Positions 48,054 to 55,914 of a stretch of 64,000 nucleotides of DNA are shown in pieces (within the stretch, counting starts at the first letter, position 1; every line of letters begins with the position of its first letter). Position numbers and translations under genes: made by a program. The stretch comes from Candidatus Desulfofervidaceae bacterium. Its GTDB lineage: Bacteria > Desulfobacterota > Desulfofervidia > Desulfofervidales > Desulfofervidaceae. Under the pieces are notes generated by a model. It searched no databases and was not told where the DNA came from. It saw only the letters and a list, made by a program, of their open reading frames with translations. The stretch is from positions 186,001 through 250,000 of the forward strand of contig JALWFG010000005.1 of the NCBI GenBank assembly GCA_027038965.1, read 5' to 3'.

Positions 48054-48238
48054 TTACCCTTCTTGGGCAATGTTGACTTCAATTATCACAGGCCAAAGAT
48101 GAGGTCAACCTAAAATGAGCTTGTTTGAAAATTCCTTTTGGCCTCTCAAGTTTTAATTATACTACTGCTGACATTCACAACAAAAAGAACTGCGCCTCAG
48201 AGTTTTCCAAACTTGTATCATTTCCAAAGAGCATTAAA

Positions 48239-48800
48239 TCAATTTTTATCCACCAGTATATACTGCCAAGGAACAACTATTATATTACCAACATTAAAAA
48301 TCTCTTTTCCCAGATAAACCACAATGCCTAATGGAGATTTTTGTTTAAAATCAGACAAAAATTGTTTAAGGCTTGCCATTTTTTTAAGCGATATCTTGGA
48401 AGTGGCTTTAATCTCTATTGGGAGAAGAATATTCCCCAGTTCAAGGATTAGGTCCACCTCTCCCCCGCCATGGGTTCTAAAGTAATAAAATCTTGCTCTG
48501 GGTTCCTGTAGAGAAATGAGTTTTATTATTTCTTCCACAGTTTTAGTACATCAAAAACCTCAGGTGCTTTTTGCACCTCATCCAGAGTAATTTCCCCTTT
48601 TTGAGAAGTTAAAAAGGAGAATCTAGGCTAAAATATCTTCGTTCAGGAAATTCATTTTGCACAAGTGTTGTCTTTCTTGTTTGCCTAGCACCAACTACTG
48701 CAACTACAGGAAAAAACTCCAGGGACTTTTTTATGGGTTTGGCAAAAACTCGTTTTATATACATTATTTGAAATTTAACATAAGTTTTGTTAATTTTCAA
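48239..48800 (-). pseudogene. decayed AAA ATPase / DUF4143 protein
   Basis: The fragments read in order on the minus strand. The N-terminal part (48800-48609) has VVAVVGARQTRKTTLVQNEF, a damaged Walker A, then FPERRYFSLDSPF. A short piece (about 48610-48545) reads GEITLDEVQKAPEVFDVLK, a Walker B-like segment. The C-terminal part (48538-48239) contains FRTHGGGEVDLILELGN and IEIKAT, the nuclease-like end of DUF4143 proteins. The pieces are in different frames and most of the middle is missing, so the gene is dead. Such ATPases are often on mobile or hypervariable segments. Confidence 0.8.
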
Positions 48801-48902
48801 GCAATCTAGATGGGAAATTCAAACTTGTTTAAGGTGATACATCGTCCGCTTATTTGTGGAAAGGGGTAGTTAAGAGGTTAAAAACATGCTATTCTTTTTA
48901 TC

Positions 48903-50192
48903 ATGACACCTTTAAATGTCCTCATAGTAGAAGACGAAAAAATACATCGCGATCTTTTACGCCAAACTTTAGAAGAAGAAGGATACCAAGTTTTTACCGC
49001 GGCAAGCGCCGAAAAAGCCCTACCTATTATAGCGGAAAAAGAAGTAGATGTGGCCATTCTTGATGTTAGGCTTCCGGGTATGACCGGGCTTGAACTCTTA
49101 AAACACATCAAAGAGAGAAGTCCAGAGACAGAAGTCTTAATAATAACTGCTTTCGGAGAAATAGAAAATGCAATTTCAGCCATCAAAGCCGGGGCCTTCC
49201 ACTATTTGGTAAAACCCTACGAACCCGAAGTGCTCCTTAATCTGGTAAAAAAATGCGGAGAATTAGTAAGGCTTAAGAAGCCCTCTTCAAGAGGCCCCTT
49301 AGTTTATGCCTCAAGGGCCATGAAAGATCTCCTGCGGAAAGCTGAGATCTTTGCCCGCTCGGAAGCTCTGGTATTAATATTGGGAGAGTCCGGAGTTGGA
49401 AAAGAGCTTCTTGCCCGATTTATTCACGAAAAAAGCGGAAAAAAAGGGGACTTTATTGCGGTGAACTGTGCGGCTATTCCAGAGTCTGTTTTTGAGGCTG
49501 AACTTTTCGGTTACGAAAAAGGAGCTTTTACCGGAGCTGAAAGAGCCAAACCTGGCCTCATTGAAGAAGCTCAAGAAGGGACGCTTTTTCTTGATGAGAT
49601 CGGAGAAATGCCTTTCAATCTTCAGGGAAAACTCCTTAGATTTTTGCAGGAAGGGGAATTCCGACGTCTTGGCAGCAACAAAGTGCGGCGGAGTTCGGCC
49701 CGCATAATTGCAGCCACTAATGAAGACCTAAAAAAAGCCGTTTCCGAAAAACGCTTACGAGAAGATCTTTATTTCCGCTTGAGTGTTTTAGAAATAAAAG
49801 TACCGCCTCTTCGGGAACGGCCTGAGGACATCCCGGAGCTTACCGCCTACTTTCTTCATAAGTTTAACCGCAAGTACGGCAAAAATGTTGGAATAAGGAG
49901 AGAGGCCCTTCAAGCCCTCCTAAAATATTCCTTCCCCGGCAATGTAAGAGAACTTGAAAATCTCATTCACCGGGCCGTCCTTACAAGTGAAAAAGAAATT
50001 AAGGTGGAGGATCTCTCGCTTTCCTCTCAAAAAAGTGCTCCTAAGAGGCTACCCGAAGCCGTAGCGGAACTGGAAAAACATCTGATTCGCGAGGCATTAG
50101 AAAAAACAGGTTATGTCCAAACTAAAGCCGCAGAGTTTCTCGGTATTGACGAAAAGTCGCTCCGTTACAAACGAAAAAAATACGGGATATAG
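48903..50192 (+). CDS. sigma-54-dependent NtrC-family response regulator
   Basis: The 429-residue protein has a receiver (about 5-120: VLIVEDEK, Asp in VAILDVRLPG, ITAFGE, LVKPYE). The AAA+ sigma-54 activation domain has Walker A GESGVGKELLARFIH, the loop GYEKGAFTGAERAKPG, Walker B GTLFLDEIGEMP and an R-finger region. The C-terminal Fis-type HTH is LEKTGYVQTKAAEFLGIDEK. It is followed after 2 bp by its kinase. The only sigma-54 promoter nearby (51410-51425) is a likely target. Base use is slightly richer in CCG/CTT codons than its surroundings. Confidence 0.93.
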   Translation: MTPLNVLIVEDEKIHRDLLRQTLEEEGYQVFTAASAEKALPIIAEKEVDVAILDVRLPGMTGLELLKHIKERSPETEVLIITAFGEIENAISAIKAGAFHYLVKPYEPEVLLNLVKKCGELVRLKKPSSRGPLVYASRAMKDLLRKAEIFARSEALVLILGESGVGKELLARFIHEKSGKKGDFIAVNCAAIPESVFEAELFGYEKGAFTGAERAKPGLIEEAQEGTLFLDEIGEMPFNLQGKLLRFLQEGEFRRLGSNKVRRSSARIIAATNEDLKKAVSEKRLREDLYFRLSVLEIKVPPLRERPEDIPELTAYFLHKFNRKYGKNVGIRREALQALLKYSFPGNVRELENLIHRAVLTSEKEIKVEDLSLSSQKSAPKRLPEAVAELEKHLIREALEKTGYVQTKAAEFLGIDEKSLRYKRKKYGI

Positions 50193-50194
50193 AA

Positions 50195-51325
50195 ATGAAA
50201 CGACTGATTGCCGCCGGAATCTTTATTTTAATCCTTTCGTTGATTTTTCATGGCTGGAATTTTTTTCGGCTTAAAATGGAATGGGAAAAATTTTGCAACC
50301 ATCTCTTGATAAAAGAAAAAAATCAGGCCATCTCCGTAGTAGAAGCGGCACTTGCCTCCGGAGGAGATCCTATCGAGGCTTTACTAAATTTTCTGGAAGA
50401 AGCACAACTTTTAAAAGCCGTAGAAATAAAAATAAACAAAGAGTGCCTTCGCTTTCCGGAAAAGTTTCCCGAGCAAGTCGTGCCTTTAGGAGAAGTAGAA
50501 ATACCTCCTTTAAAACTTCGCTTCTACTACACCCCTGAGATCCTTACCCACTATCAACACCACCTTCTCTGGGAATTTTTATTAGGTACTATTTTATCCC
50601 TTCTCACAGGTGGGGGAATGGTGATCTTAATTATCCTTTATCACCGAGAAAGAATTCGTTATGAACGAGAAAAGGCAGAAACAGAAAGAATCAAGAGCAT
50701 CAATCTAGTTATAAGTGCTGTGCTTCACGAGGTAAAAAATGCCCTAAACAATATTCAAATGCTAACTTATCGCCTAAAACGAAAAAAGATAGAGGGGGCT
50801 AAAATTCTTGAAAGCGAAATCCAAAGAATAGATAGGCAACTCCGGGAACTAAGCATCCAACTCAAACCCCGCTTAAACAACAAACTCTTAAAAATAGATC
50901 AACTAATAGAAGAGGTGGTAGAGGAATTTCGGGAAAGCTTATATCGCGACGGAATAACCGTCGTGCTGAAACTCAATGAGGGACAACTTCTAGGAGACCA
51001 GGACAAACTCAAAAGCGTAATACGCAATCTAATAAAAAACGCCTACGAGGTTCTCCGAGAAGACCGAGAAAAAAAATTGGAAATCATTGGAAAAATATCC
51101 GAAACCAACTATGTGCTTCAAATCATAGATTCTGCGGGAAAGCTTCCTCCACCAGAGAAACTTTTCAAACCCTTTTTCACAGAAAAACCTGGAGGTTTTG
51201 GATTGGGTCTCTTTCTTTCTAAAAAATTTATAGAAGCCCACAACGGAACCCTTAAAGCCTATAAAAATAACCAAAACACCGTCTTTGAAATCAAACTTCC
51301 CCTCGGAAAAATTTCCGAAAAATAA
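50195..51325 (+). CDS. membrane sensor histidine kinase
   Basis: The 376-residue kinase has a periplasmic sensor of about 110 residues (30-140) between two membrane helices (5-24 and about 126-150). The H-box is SAVLHEVKNALNNI, the N-box RNLIKNAYEVL, and the G2 region GGFGLGLFLSKKF. The G1 motif is degenerate, IIDSAGKLPPPE, lacking the usual second Gly. Together with the upstream NtrC-type regulator it resembles ZraS/HydH-type systems. The signal is not known. Its last codons contain the first of two palindromic sites. Confidence 0.9.
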   Translation: MKRLIAAGIFILILSLIFHGWNFFRLKMEWEKFCNHLLIKEKNQAISVVEAALASGGDPIEALLNFLEEAQLLKAVEIKINKECLRFPEKFPEQVVPLGEVEIPPLKLRFYYTPEILTHYQHHLLWEFLLGTILSLLTGGGMVILIILYHRERIRYEREKAETERIKSINLVISAVLHEVKNALNNIQMLTYRLKRKKIEGAKILESEIQRIDRQLRELSIQLKPRLNNKLLKIDQLIEEVVEEFRESLYRDGITVVLKLNEGQLLGDQDKLKSVIRNLIKNAYEVLREDREKKLEIIGKISETNYVLQIIDSAGKLPPPEKLFKPFFTEKPGGFGLGLFLSKKFIEAHNGTLKAYKNNQNTVFEIKLPLGKISEK

Positions 51326-51348
51326 ATTCCTTTCGGAAAATATTCCGA
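51303..51348 (+). promoter_or_regulatory. tandem palindromic upstream activator sites
   Basis: TCGGAAAAATTTCCGA (51303-51318) and TCGGAAAATATTCCGA (51333-51348) are both near-perfect inverted repeats with centres 30 bp apart, about three helical turns. They lie about 62-107 bp upstream of the -24 element, the usual place for enhancer sites of NtrC-type activators. The first overlaps the 3' end of the kinase gene. Confidence 0.75.
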
Positions 51349-51409
51349 GAAAAAGTATTTCTCTTTTCCTAAAAGTCTAAAAATACCCAGATTTGAAGAC
51401 AAGAGAATA

Positions 51410-51425
51410 TGGCACAAAGCTTGCT
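51410..51425 (+). promoter_or_regulatory. sigma-54 (-24/-12) promoter
   Basis: TGGCAC, five bases, then TTGCT exactly match the RpoN consensus TGGCAC-N5-TTGCW. The start codon of the secreted protein gene (51462) lies 37 bp downstream. Confidence 0.88.
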
Positions 51426-51461
51426 TTATATTTCCGCGAAACAAAAAAAAGGAGGTCAACC

Positions 51462-51956
51462 ATGAGGAGGCAAAAGCTATTAACAATTTTAGGGACAGCT
51501 ATTTTCCTTATAGCCGTTTTTATTTCGGAGGCTTCTGCCTGGGGACCGGGTGGCAGATGGGGAAGAGGATGGTATGGTAGATGGGCCGGATATAATAATC
51601 CCGCGGCCAATTTTGTGCGAGTAGAAGGCAAGATTACTCAGGTGAAAACCCTTCCCGGACCCGGCAGGTGGGGATGTCCTTGGATCGTGGTTGAAGTTAA
51701 GGACAAAGCTGGAAAAACTTACGGATTCGGTATAGGTCCTCAGTGGTGGGGAGCACCACCGGAGCTTAAACCCGGAGCCGAAGTAAAAATATCAGGCTTT
51801 ACCCCTCCGGGATGGGCTTTTCGCGGCGTCCCCTTTCTTATGACCTGTACGGTGGAGTTTCCTAAAGCCAGAAAAAGCTATCCCCTTAGGCCCTGCGGAT
51901 GGTGGACCACTCCTTACAATTCTACTACTCCTTCCCCGGGAAATCCTAAACAGTAA
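51462..51956 (+). CDS. secreted Trp/Gly-rich OB-fold-like protein
   Basis: The 164-residue protein has a signal peptide (MRRQKLLTI..., core to about 23, likely cleavage after SEASA). A Trp/Gly/Arg-rich segment follows (WGPGGRWGRGWYGRW). The next region, about 50-135, has strands FVRVEGKITQV, IVVEVKDKAGKTYGFGIG and AEVKISGF that suggest an OB fold. Three Cys are present (about 69, 126, 148). ATG 51462 follows GGAGG; an upstream in-frame ATG lies within the sigma-54 promoter and is excluded. It is the first target of the neighbouring two-component system. No known function. Confidence 0.8.
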   Translation: MRRQKLLTILGTAIFLIAVFISEASAWGPGGRWGRGWYGRWAGYNNPAANFVRVEGKITQVKTLPGPGRWGCPWIVVEVKDKAGKTYGFGIGPQWWGAPPELKPGAEVKISGFTPPGWAFRGVPFLMTCTVEFPKARKSYPLRPCGWWTTPYNSTTPSPGNPKQ

Positions 51957-52025
51957 TGAGTAAGGAAAATGTCCCCTCTTCCTTTAAAGGAAGAGGGGCA
52001 TTTCAAAAATAGAAGGAGATAAATA

Positions 52026-52622
52026 ATGCGAAAATTTGTGAGTATAGTTCTATTTTCCACTTTAATTCTAAGTGTAGTTACGGGAATAGTTCTTTACATC
52101 ATGCCTCACGGGAGAGTTGCCTATTGGACAGGATGGCGACTGTTTGGTTTGGGAAAGGACCAATGGGAGGCCGTCCATATAGTTTTTGCATTCGGAATGG
52201 CTTTTTCTGGCTTCTACCATCTTTATCTCAACTGGAAACCTTTTAAACGCTATCTTCCTAGCAAAGCTCTTTTCGCTGCAGCCTTGGGAACGCTAACGCT
52301 TTTTATACTCGCGGTAAAAAATCTTCCTCCGGTAAGTTTTATTACAAATTTAGAGGAAACTATTAAGCGCTCTTGGGAAAGAAATCTTCCTCACCCTCCT
52401 CTCCCTCATACTGAACTCCTTACCCTTCAACAAATAAGCAAACGTTTCGGTATCCCTTTAGAGGAGCTTATGACCCGGGCTAAAAAACATGGAATAAAAA
52501 AATCTTCCCCAAATATAACGCTTAAAGATCTTGCAAAAAAACTTAAAACCACTCCAGCGGAAGCCTTCTATCTTATCGTAGGACAAAAGTCTCCTCTAAA
52601 ACCTCAAAAAATATTTCCCTAA
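52026..52622 (+). CDS. DUF4405 membrane protein
   Basis: The 198-residue protein has three hydrophobic segments (about 6-27, 49-68, 80-99). His residues in or near helices (AVHIVFAFGMAFSGFYHLYLN) recall b-type haem ligation in DUF4405/cytochrome b-like proteins. The C-terminal 60 residues hold two short helical repeats (TLQQISKRFGIPLEELM and TLKDLAKKLKTTPAEAF). It lies 69 bp after the secreted protein gene with its own AAGGAG site and is probably in the same sigma-54 transcript. Confidence 0.8.
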   Translation: MRKFVSIVLFSTLILSVVTGIVLYIMPHGRVAYWTGWRLFGLGKDQWEAVHIVFAFGMAFSGFYHLYLNWKPFKRYLPSKALFAAALGTLTLFILAVKNLPPVSFITNLEETIKRSWERNLPHPPLPHTELLTLQQISKRFGIPLEELMTRAKKHGIKKSSPNITLKDLAKKLKTTPAEAFYLIVGQKSPLKPQKIFP

Positions 52623-52971
52623 CAAGGCCGAAAATTGACTTCTAGCTCATTTTCCCCTTACCCATCTCAACCTAACTTGCCACCTCAGCAATAAGTAATA
52701 GTAGTGAACAGTGTAAGTGAAGAGTGTGAGTTAAATTACCTTGCAATTTTTAATGGTGAACTATTTTCCTAATAACTTTGAATTATGGATTTTGAATTGT
52801 GAGAAAAAGGATTCAACATTCAAAATTCAACATCAGATAGCCTTTAGCCTTTCATACTCACACCCCAACAAAGATAGCAAGTTGAGTTTAAACAATATCT
52901 ATGCTAAAATTTTGAATATGATTTCCTTTTCTCTCACGGAAGAAGAACACCGATCCTAAAGGAGGTTTCAG
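52623..52971. other. non-coding interval with degenerate short repeats
   Basis: No convincing gene is present. It holds imprecise direct repeats of the AGTGAACAGTG / AAGTGAAGAGTGTG kind (about 52700-52732) and TTCAACATTCAAAATTCAACA-like repeats (about 52790-52840), low-complexity sequence often found between genes in such genomes. A 72-codon frame within it has no Shine-Dalgarno or family features. The interval separates the sigma-54 operon from the stress region. Confidence 0.5.
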
Positions 52972-53640
52972 GTGAATAACAAACACAAACTGAAGCAAAA
53001 AATTAATAACTTGGTAAAAAAACGACGGTTTGAAGAAATAATCCTTGTTTGTCAAAGAGAAAAGCGGGGATTTAAGGTCCTAAGAAGCTTGCTTTATGCT
53101 TCTGACGAAAGAGTTTGTTGGGCGGCTGTAGAGGCAGTAGCCAAGCTTATGCAGAACTGGTGGCAGAACGGCAAAAAAGAACGAGTAAGAGAATTTATTC
53201 GTAATCTTTTCTGGTCTATGAACGATGAGTCTGGGGGTATTGGATGGTTTTCTCCTCAAACAATTGCTGAAATTATCGCTCATATCCCAGAACTCCTCAA
53301 ACCTTATGGCAGTATGATGCTTTATCACGCCTTAGAGGAACCCCCTCTGGTTAAGGGAGGGCTTTGGGGTATAGGCCGTTTGGGAAAACGGATTAAGGAA
53401 GATGTTGAATTTTTCAAAGATAAAGTTTTAGAAGTGTTTTCCTCAAATGATCCCCAAATTTTAGGCACGGCGGCTTGGGCCATGGGCGAAGTAGGTCTGA
53501 AGCTAGCCTTACCTTACTTAGAAGCTCTTCAAGGTAGAAATGAATTAGTGAAGATATACATTGAAGGACAGTTTTGGGAAAAAACTCTAAACGACTGGGC
53601 AACGGAAGCAACAAAAAAAATAAAAGGAGGGTTAGTATGA
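52972..53640 (+). CDS. HEAT-repeat protein, DVU0298 family
   Basis: The 222-residue all-helical protein has HEAT-like repeats (LLYASDERVCWAAVEAVAKL and LGTAAWAMGEVGLKLALPYL). The ESGGIGWFSPQTIAEII segment is characteristic of the DVU0298 family found mainly in sulfate reducers. A GTG start follows AAAGGAGG. The stop overlaps the start of the ferritin-like gene (ATGA). The function is not established; HEAT proteins often scaffold, and the neighbours suggest stress response or redox-protein assembly. Confidence 0.85.
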   Translation: MNNKHKLKQKINNLVKKRRFEEIILVCQREKRGFKVLRSLLYASDERVCWAAVEAVAKLMQNWWQNGKKERVREFIRNLFWSMNDESGGIGWFSPQTIAEIIAHIPELLKPYGSMMLYHALEEPPLVKGGLWGIGRLGKRIKEDVEFFKDKVLEVFSSNDPQILGTAAWAMGEVGLKLALPYLEALQGRNELVKIYIEGQFWEKTLNDWATEATKKIKGGLV

Positions 53641-54074
53641 ACAAAGCAAGAATTATCCAAATTTTAAATAAAGCGGTGGAAAGAGAGATTGGAGCTGTCT
53701 TTCAATACATGGGGCAACACTATCGGTTCCCCAAAGAGACCCATCCCATTGCCAGGGAAATGTTAGAACGCATTGCCGTGGAAGAAATGAAACATATTGA
53801 GGCATTTTCTAAACGCATTGTGGCCTTGGGTGGACAGGAAAGCATTAATTCTAGCAAGGTTGTCTGGGAAACAGATTTTATAAAAATGATGGAACTCGAC
53901 AAGGACATTGAAGATGAGGCCATAACCATGTATCGGAAACACATAGCCATATGTGAAGAAGAAGGAGATGAAGAAACAAAGGCTATTTACAAAAAGATTA
54001 TAAAAGACGAAGAAAGACATCATAAGTTGTTTGCAGAGCTTAAAGATATGTTAAAGGAAAAAATTGAGGGGTAA
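53637..54074 (+). CDS. ferritin-like diiron protein (rubrerythrin/bacterioferritin-like)
   Basis: The 145-residue four-helix bundle has diiron-type ligands in each half: KAVEREIGAVFQYMGQH (Glu), AVEEMKHIEAF (ExxH), DIEDEAITMYRKH (Glu) and DEERHHKLFAEL (ExxH). It lacks the rubredoxin-like tail of full rubrerythrin. ATG 53637 follows AAAGGAGG and overlaps the HEAT gene. A peroxide-scavenging or iron-handling role is inferred. It precedes the octaheme cytochrome, whose start lies at the end of this gene. Confidence 0.9.
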   Translation: MNKARIIQILNKAVEREIGAVFQYMGQHYRFPKETHPIAREMLERIAVEEMKHIEAFSKRIVALGGQESINSSKVVWETDFIKMMELDKDIEDEAITMYRKHIAICEEEGDEETKAIYKKIIKDEERHHKLFAELKDMLKEKIEG

Positions 54075-54075
54075 A

Positions 54076-55539
54076 ATGAAGTTTGTAAAGGAGTTATTGG
54101 TCATAACTTTGCTTTTTTGGCCTTTGGGTGTGCTAGGGGCAGGAATAAGTGAGTCAACTCAGATGTGTCTTGAGTGTCATCGCATGGTTACTCCAGGTAT
54201 TGTGAGTAATTGGGAAAGTAGCATCCATGCCAAAGTAAGTCCTTTAGAAGCTCTCAAAAGAACAAAGTTAAAACAAGAAATATCGGCTACCAGTTTTCCT
54301 AATTCATTAAAGAAAAATGTTGTTGGTTGTGCCGAATGTCATACGTTGAATCCCAATATCCATAAAGATAGCTTCGAACATAATGGGTTTAAGGTCCATG
54401 TCATAGTAACACCTAAAGACTGTGCCGTTTGCCATCCCAAGGAATTCCAACAATACACCCTTAATAAAATGGATTGGGCCTACAAAAATCTTATGGGTAA
54501 CCCTGTCTATTTTCAATTAGTCAAGGCTATTGTGGGATTACCAGACAATTCAAAGGGAATAATTGCCCAAAAGATGCCTGAGCCATCGGTCCTTGAGGAT
54601 TCTTGTCTGGCTTGTCATGGCACAAGGGTAAAAGTAGAAGGATTTAAGGAACGGGATACAGATTTCGGAAATATGAAATTCCCTATCCTTAAAGGATGGC
54701 CAAATCAGGGTGTTGGCCGCATTAACCCTGATGGTTCAAGGGGTTGCTGCACCTCTTGCCACACCAGACACAGTTTCTCCATCGCCATGGCCAGAAAACC
54801 CTACAGTTGTGCTCAGTGTCATAAGGGACCAGACACACCTGCTTATAAAGTTTACAGTGTAAGCACACATGGAGCAATTTTTAAAAGTAGTGGAAACAAA
54901 TGGGATTTCAAAGATACCCCCTGGGTCCTAGGAAAGGACTTTAAGGCCCCAACTTGCGCTACCTGTCACGTTAGCCTTTTAGTGGATACAGATGGCAACA
55001 TTATTGCCAGACGAACTCATCGATTTAATGACCGCCTTGCTGAAAGAATATTTGGCATTTACGCCCATCTGCAACCCACTTCTCCTGATACATCTCAAAT
55101 CAAAAACGCCCAAGGGCTACCATTGCCTACGGGATTATTTGGCAATCCTGCCAAAGGTTATTTAATTGCTCCTCAGCAAGCCCAAATCAGACGGCAGAAA
55201 ATGGTGGCTATATGCCTGAATTGCCATAGCCAAAATTGGGTCAGAGGACATTTCGATCGCCTTCAAAAGATAATCATTGAAACCAACGAACGCACCAAAG
55301 TAGCTACCCAACTTCTTACTCAAGCTTGGAAGGCAGGCATAAACCAAGGATTACCTCAGGGCAAACCTATATTTGATGAAACCATAGAAAAGATGTGGGC
55401 TAAACAATGGCTATTTTATGAGAATTCGGTGCGTTTTAGCGCTGCCATGGCAGGGCATGATTATGGCACATTTGCTAAAGGACGCTTTGACAGCATTGAA
55501 AATTTAATCCGAATGGAGGATTTATTAAAATCAAGATAG
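54076..55539 (+). CDS. octaheme c-type cytochrome, hydroxylamine oxidoreductase-like
   Basis: The 487-residue exported protein has a signal peptide (MKFVKELLVI..., cleavage near GVLGA). Eight CXXCH motifs are present in order: CLECH, CAECH, CAVCH, CLACH, CTSCH, CAQCH, CATCH, CLNCH. The N-terminal CLECHRMVTPGIVSNWESSIHA pattern and the C-terminal AMAGHDYGTFAKGRF match the HAO family rather than NrfA-type pentahemes. Such proteins in anaerobes reduce nitrite, NO or hydroxylamine; the P460 crosslinking Tyr cannot be confirmed. ATG 54076 overlaps no gene and has GAGGGG upstream. Confidence 0.88.
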   Translation: MKFVKELLVITLLFWPLGVLGAGISESTQMCLECHRMVTPGIVSNWESSIHAKVSPLEALKRTKLKQEISATSFPNSLKKNVVGCAECHTLNPNIHKDSFEHNGFKVHVIVTPKDCAVCHPKEFQQYTLNKMDWAYKNLMGNPVYFQLVKAIVGLPDNSKGIIAQKMPEPSVLEDSCLACHGTRVKVEGFKERDTDFGNMKFPILKGWPNQGVGRINPDGSRGCCTSCHTRHSFSIAMARKPYSCAQCHKGPDTPAYKVYSVSTHGAIFKSSGNKWDFKDTPWVLGKDFKAPTCATCHVSLLVDTDGNIIARRTHRFNDRLAERIFGIYAHLQPTSPDTSQIKNAQGLPLPTGLFGNPAKGYLIAPQQAQIRRQKMVAICLNCHSQNWVRGHFDRLQKIIIETNERTKVATQLLTQAWKAGINQGLPQGKPIFDETIEKMWAKQWLFYENSVRFSAAMAGHDYGTFAKGRFDSIENLIRMEDLLKSR

Positions 55540-55668
55540 AAAGTAGAAAGGGATTGTAATCTAAAATTGAAAGGGGGCCAAAGGTGCTAAATTGTCTGGA
55601 ATGAAGGAACATTAAGGCTATCAGATAAAAACGATTTTGTCCATTCAATATAATAAAAATAGGAGGGT

Positions 55669-55833
55669 GTGAAAAGGAAGTATAAATGTAGTGTCTGTGG
55701 ATATATCTATGACCCTGCGGAGGAAGACCCTGATAATGGAATTACCCCAGGAACAGATTTTAATATGCTTCCTGATGACTGGGTTTGCCCTGTATGTGGG
55801 GCCTCTAAAGATGAGTTTGAGCCCCATCATTGA
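55669..55833 (+). CDS. rubredoxin
   Basis: A 54-residue protein starting at GTG with AGGAGGG upstream. Iron ligands are Cys7 and Cys10 ([12 protein letters not shown]) and Cys40 and Cys43 ([14 protein letters not shown]), the standard one-iron rubredoxin layout. It is probably the electron donor for the FprA oxidase, the diiron proteins and desulfoferrodoxin nearby. It is too short for common length filters. It lies between the cytochrome and the kinase. Confidence 0.95.
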   Translation: MKRKYKCSVCGYIYDPAEEDPDNGITPGTDFNMLPDDWVCPVCGASKDEFEPHH

Positions 55834-55914
55834 AATTAAAACAACTTTTTGGATTAAACGTTTTGGCTTATTCTCTCCGTTTACTTTTGAGGTTGTTTTT
55901 GTTATATTTTTCTC

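Noticed and set aside
48004-48130. Cobalamin riboswitch before cobN
   Set aside because: The leader is too short and lacks the conserved B12-box; only a terminator-like hairpin is visible.
51393-51461. N-terminal extension of the secreted protein
   Set aside because: It would include the sigma-54 promoter and separate the signal peptide from the N-terminus; ATG 51462 has a proper Shine-Dalgarno.
52741-52959. 72-codon frame in the 52623-52971 interval
   Set aside because: No Shine-Dalgarno, no family features, and it crosses low-complexity repeats.
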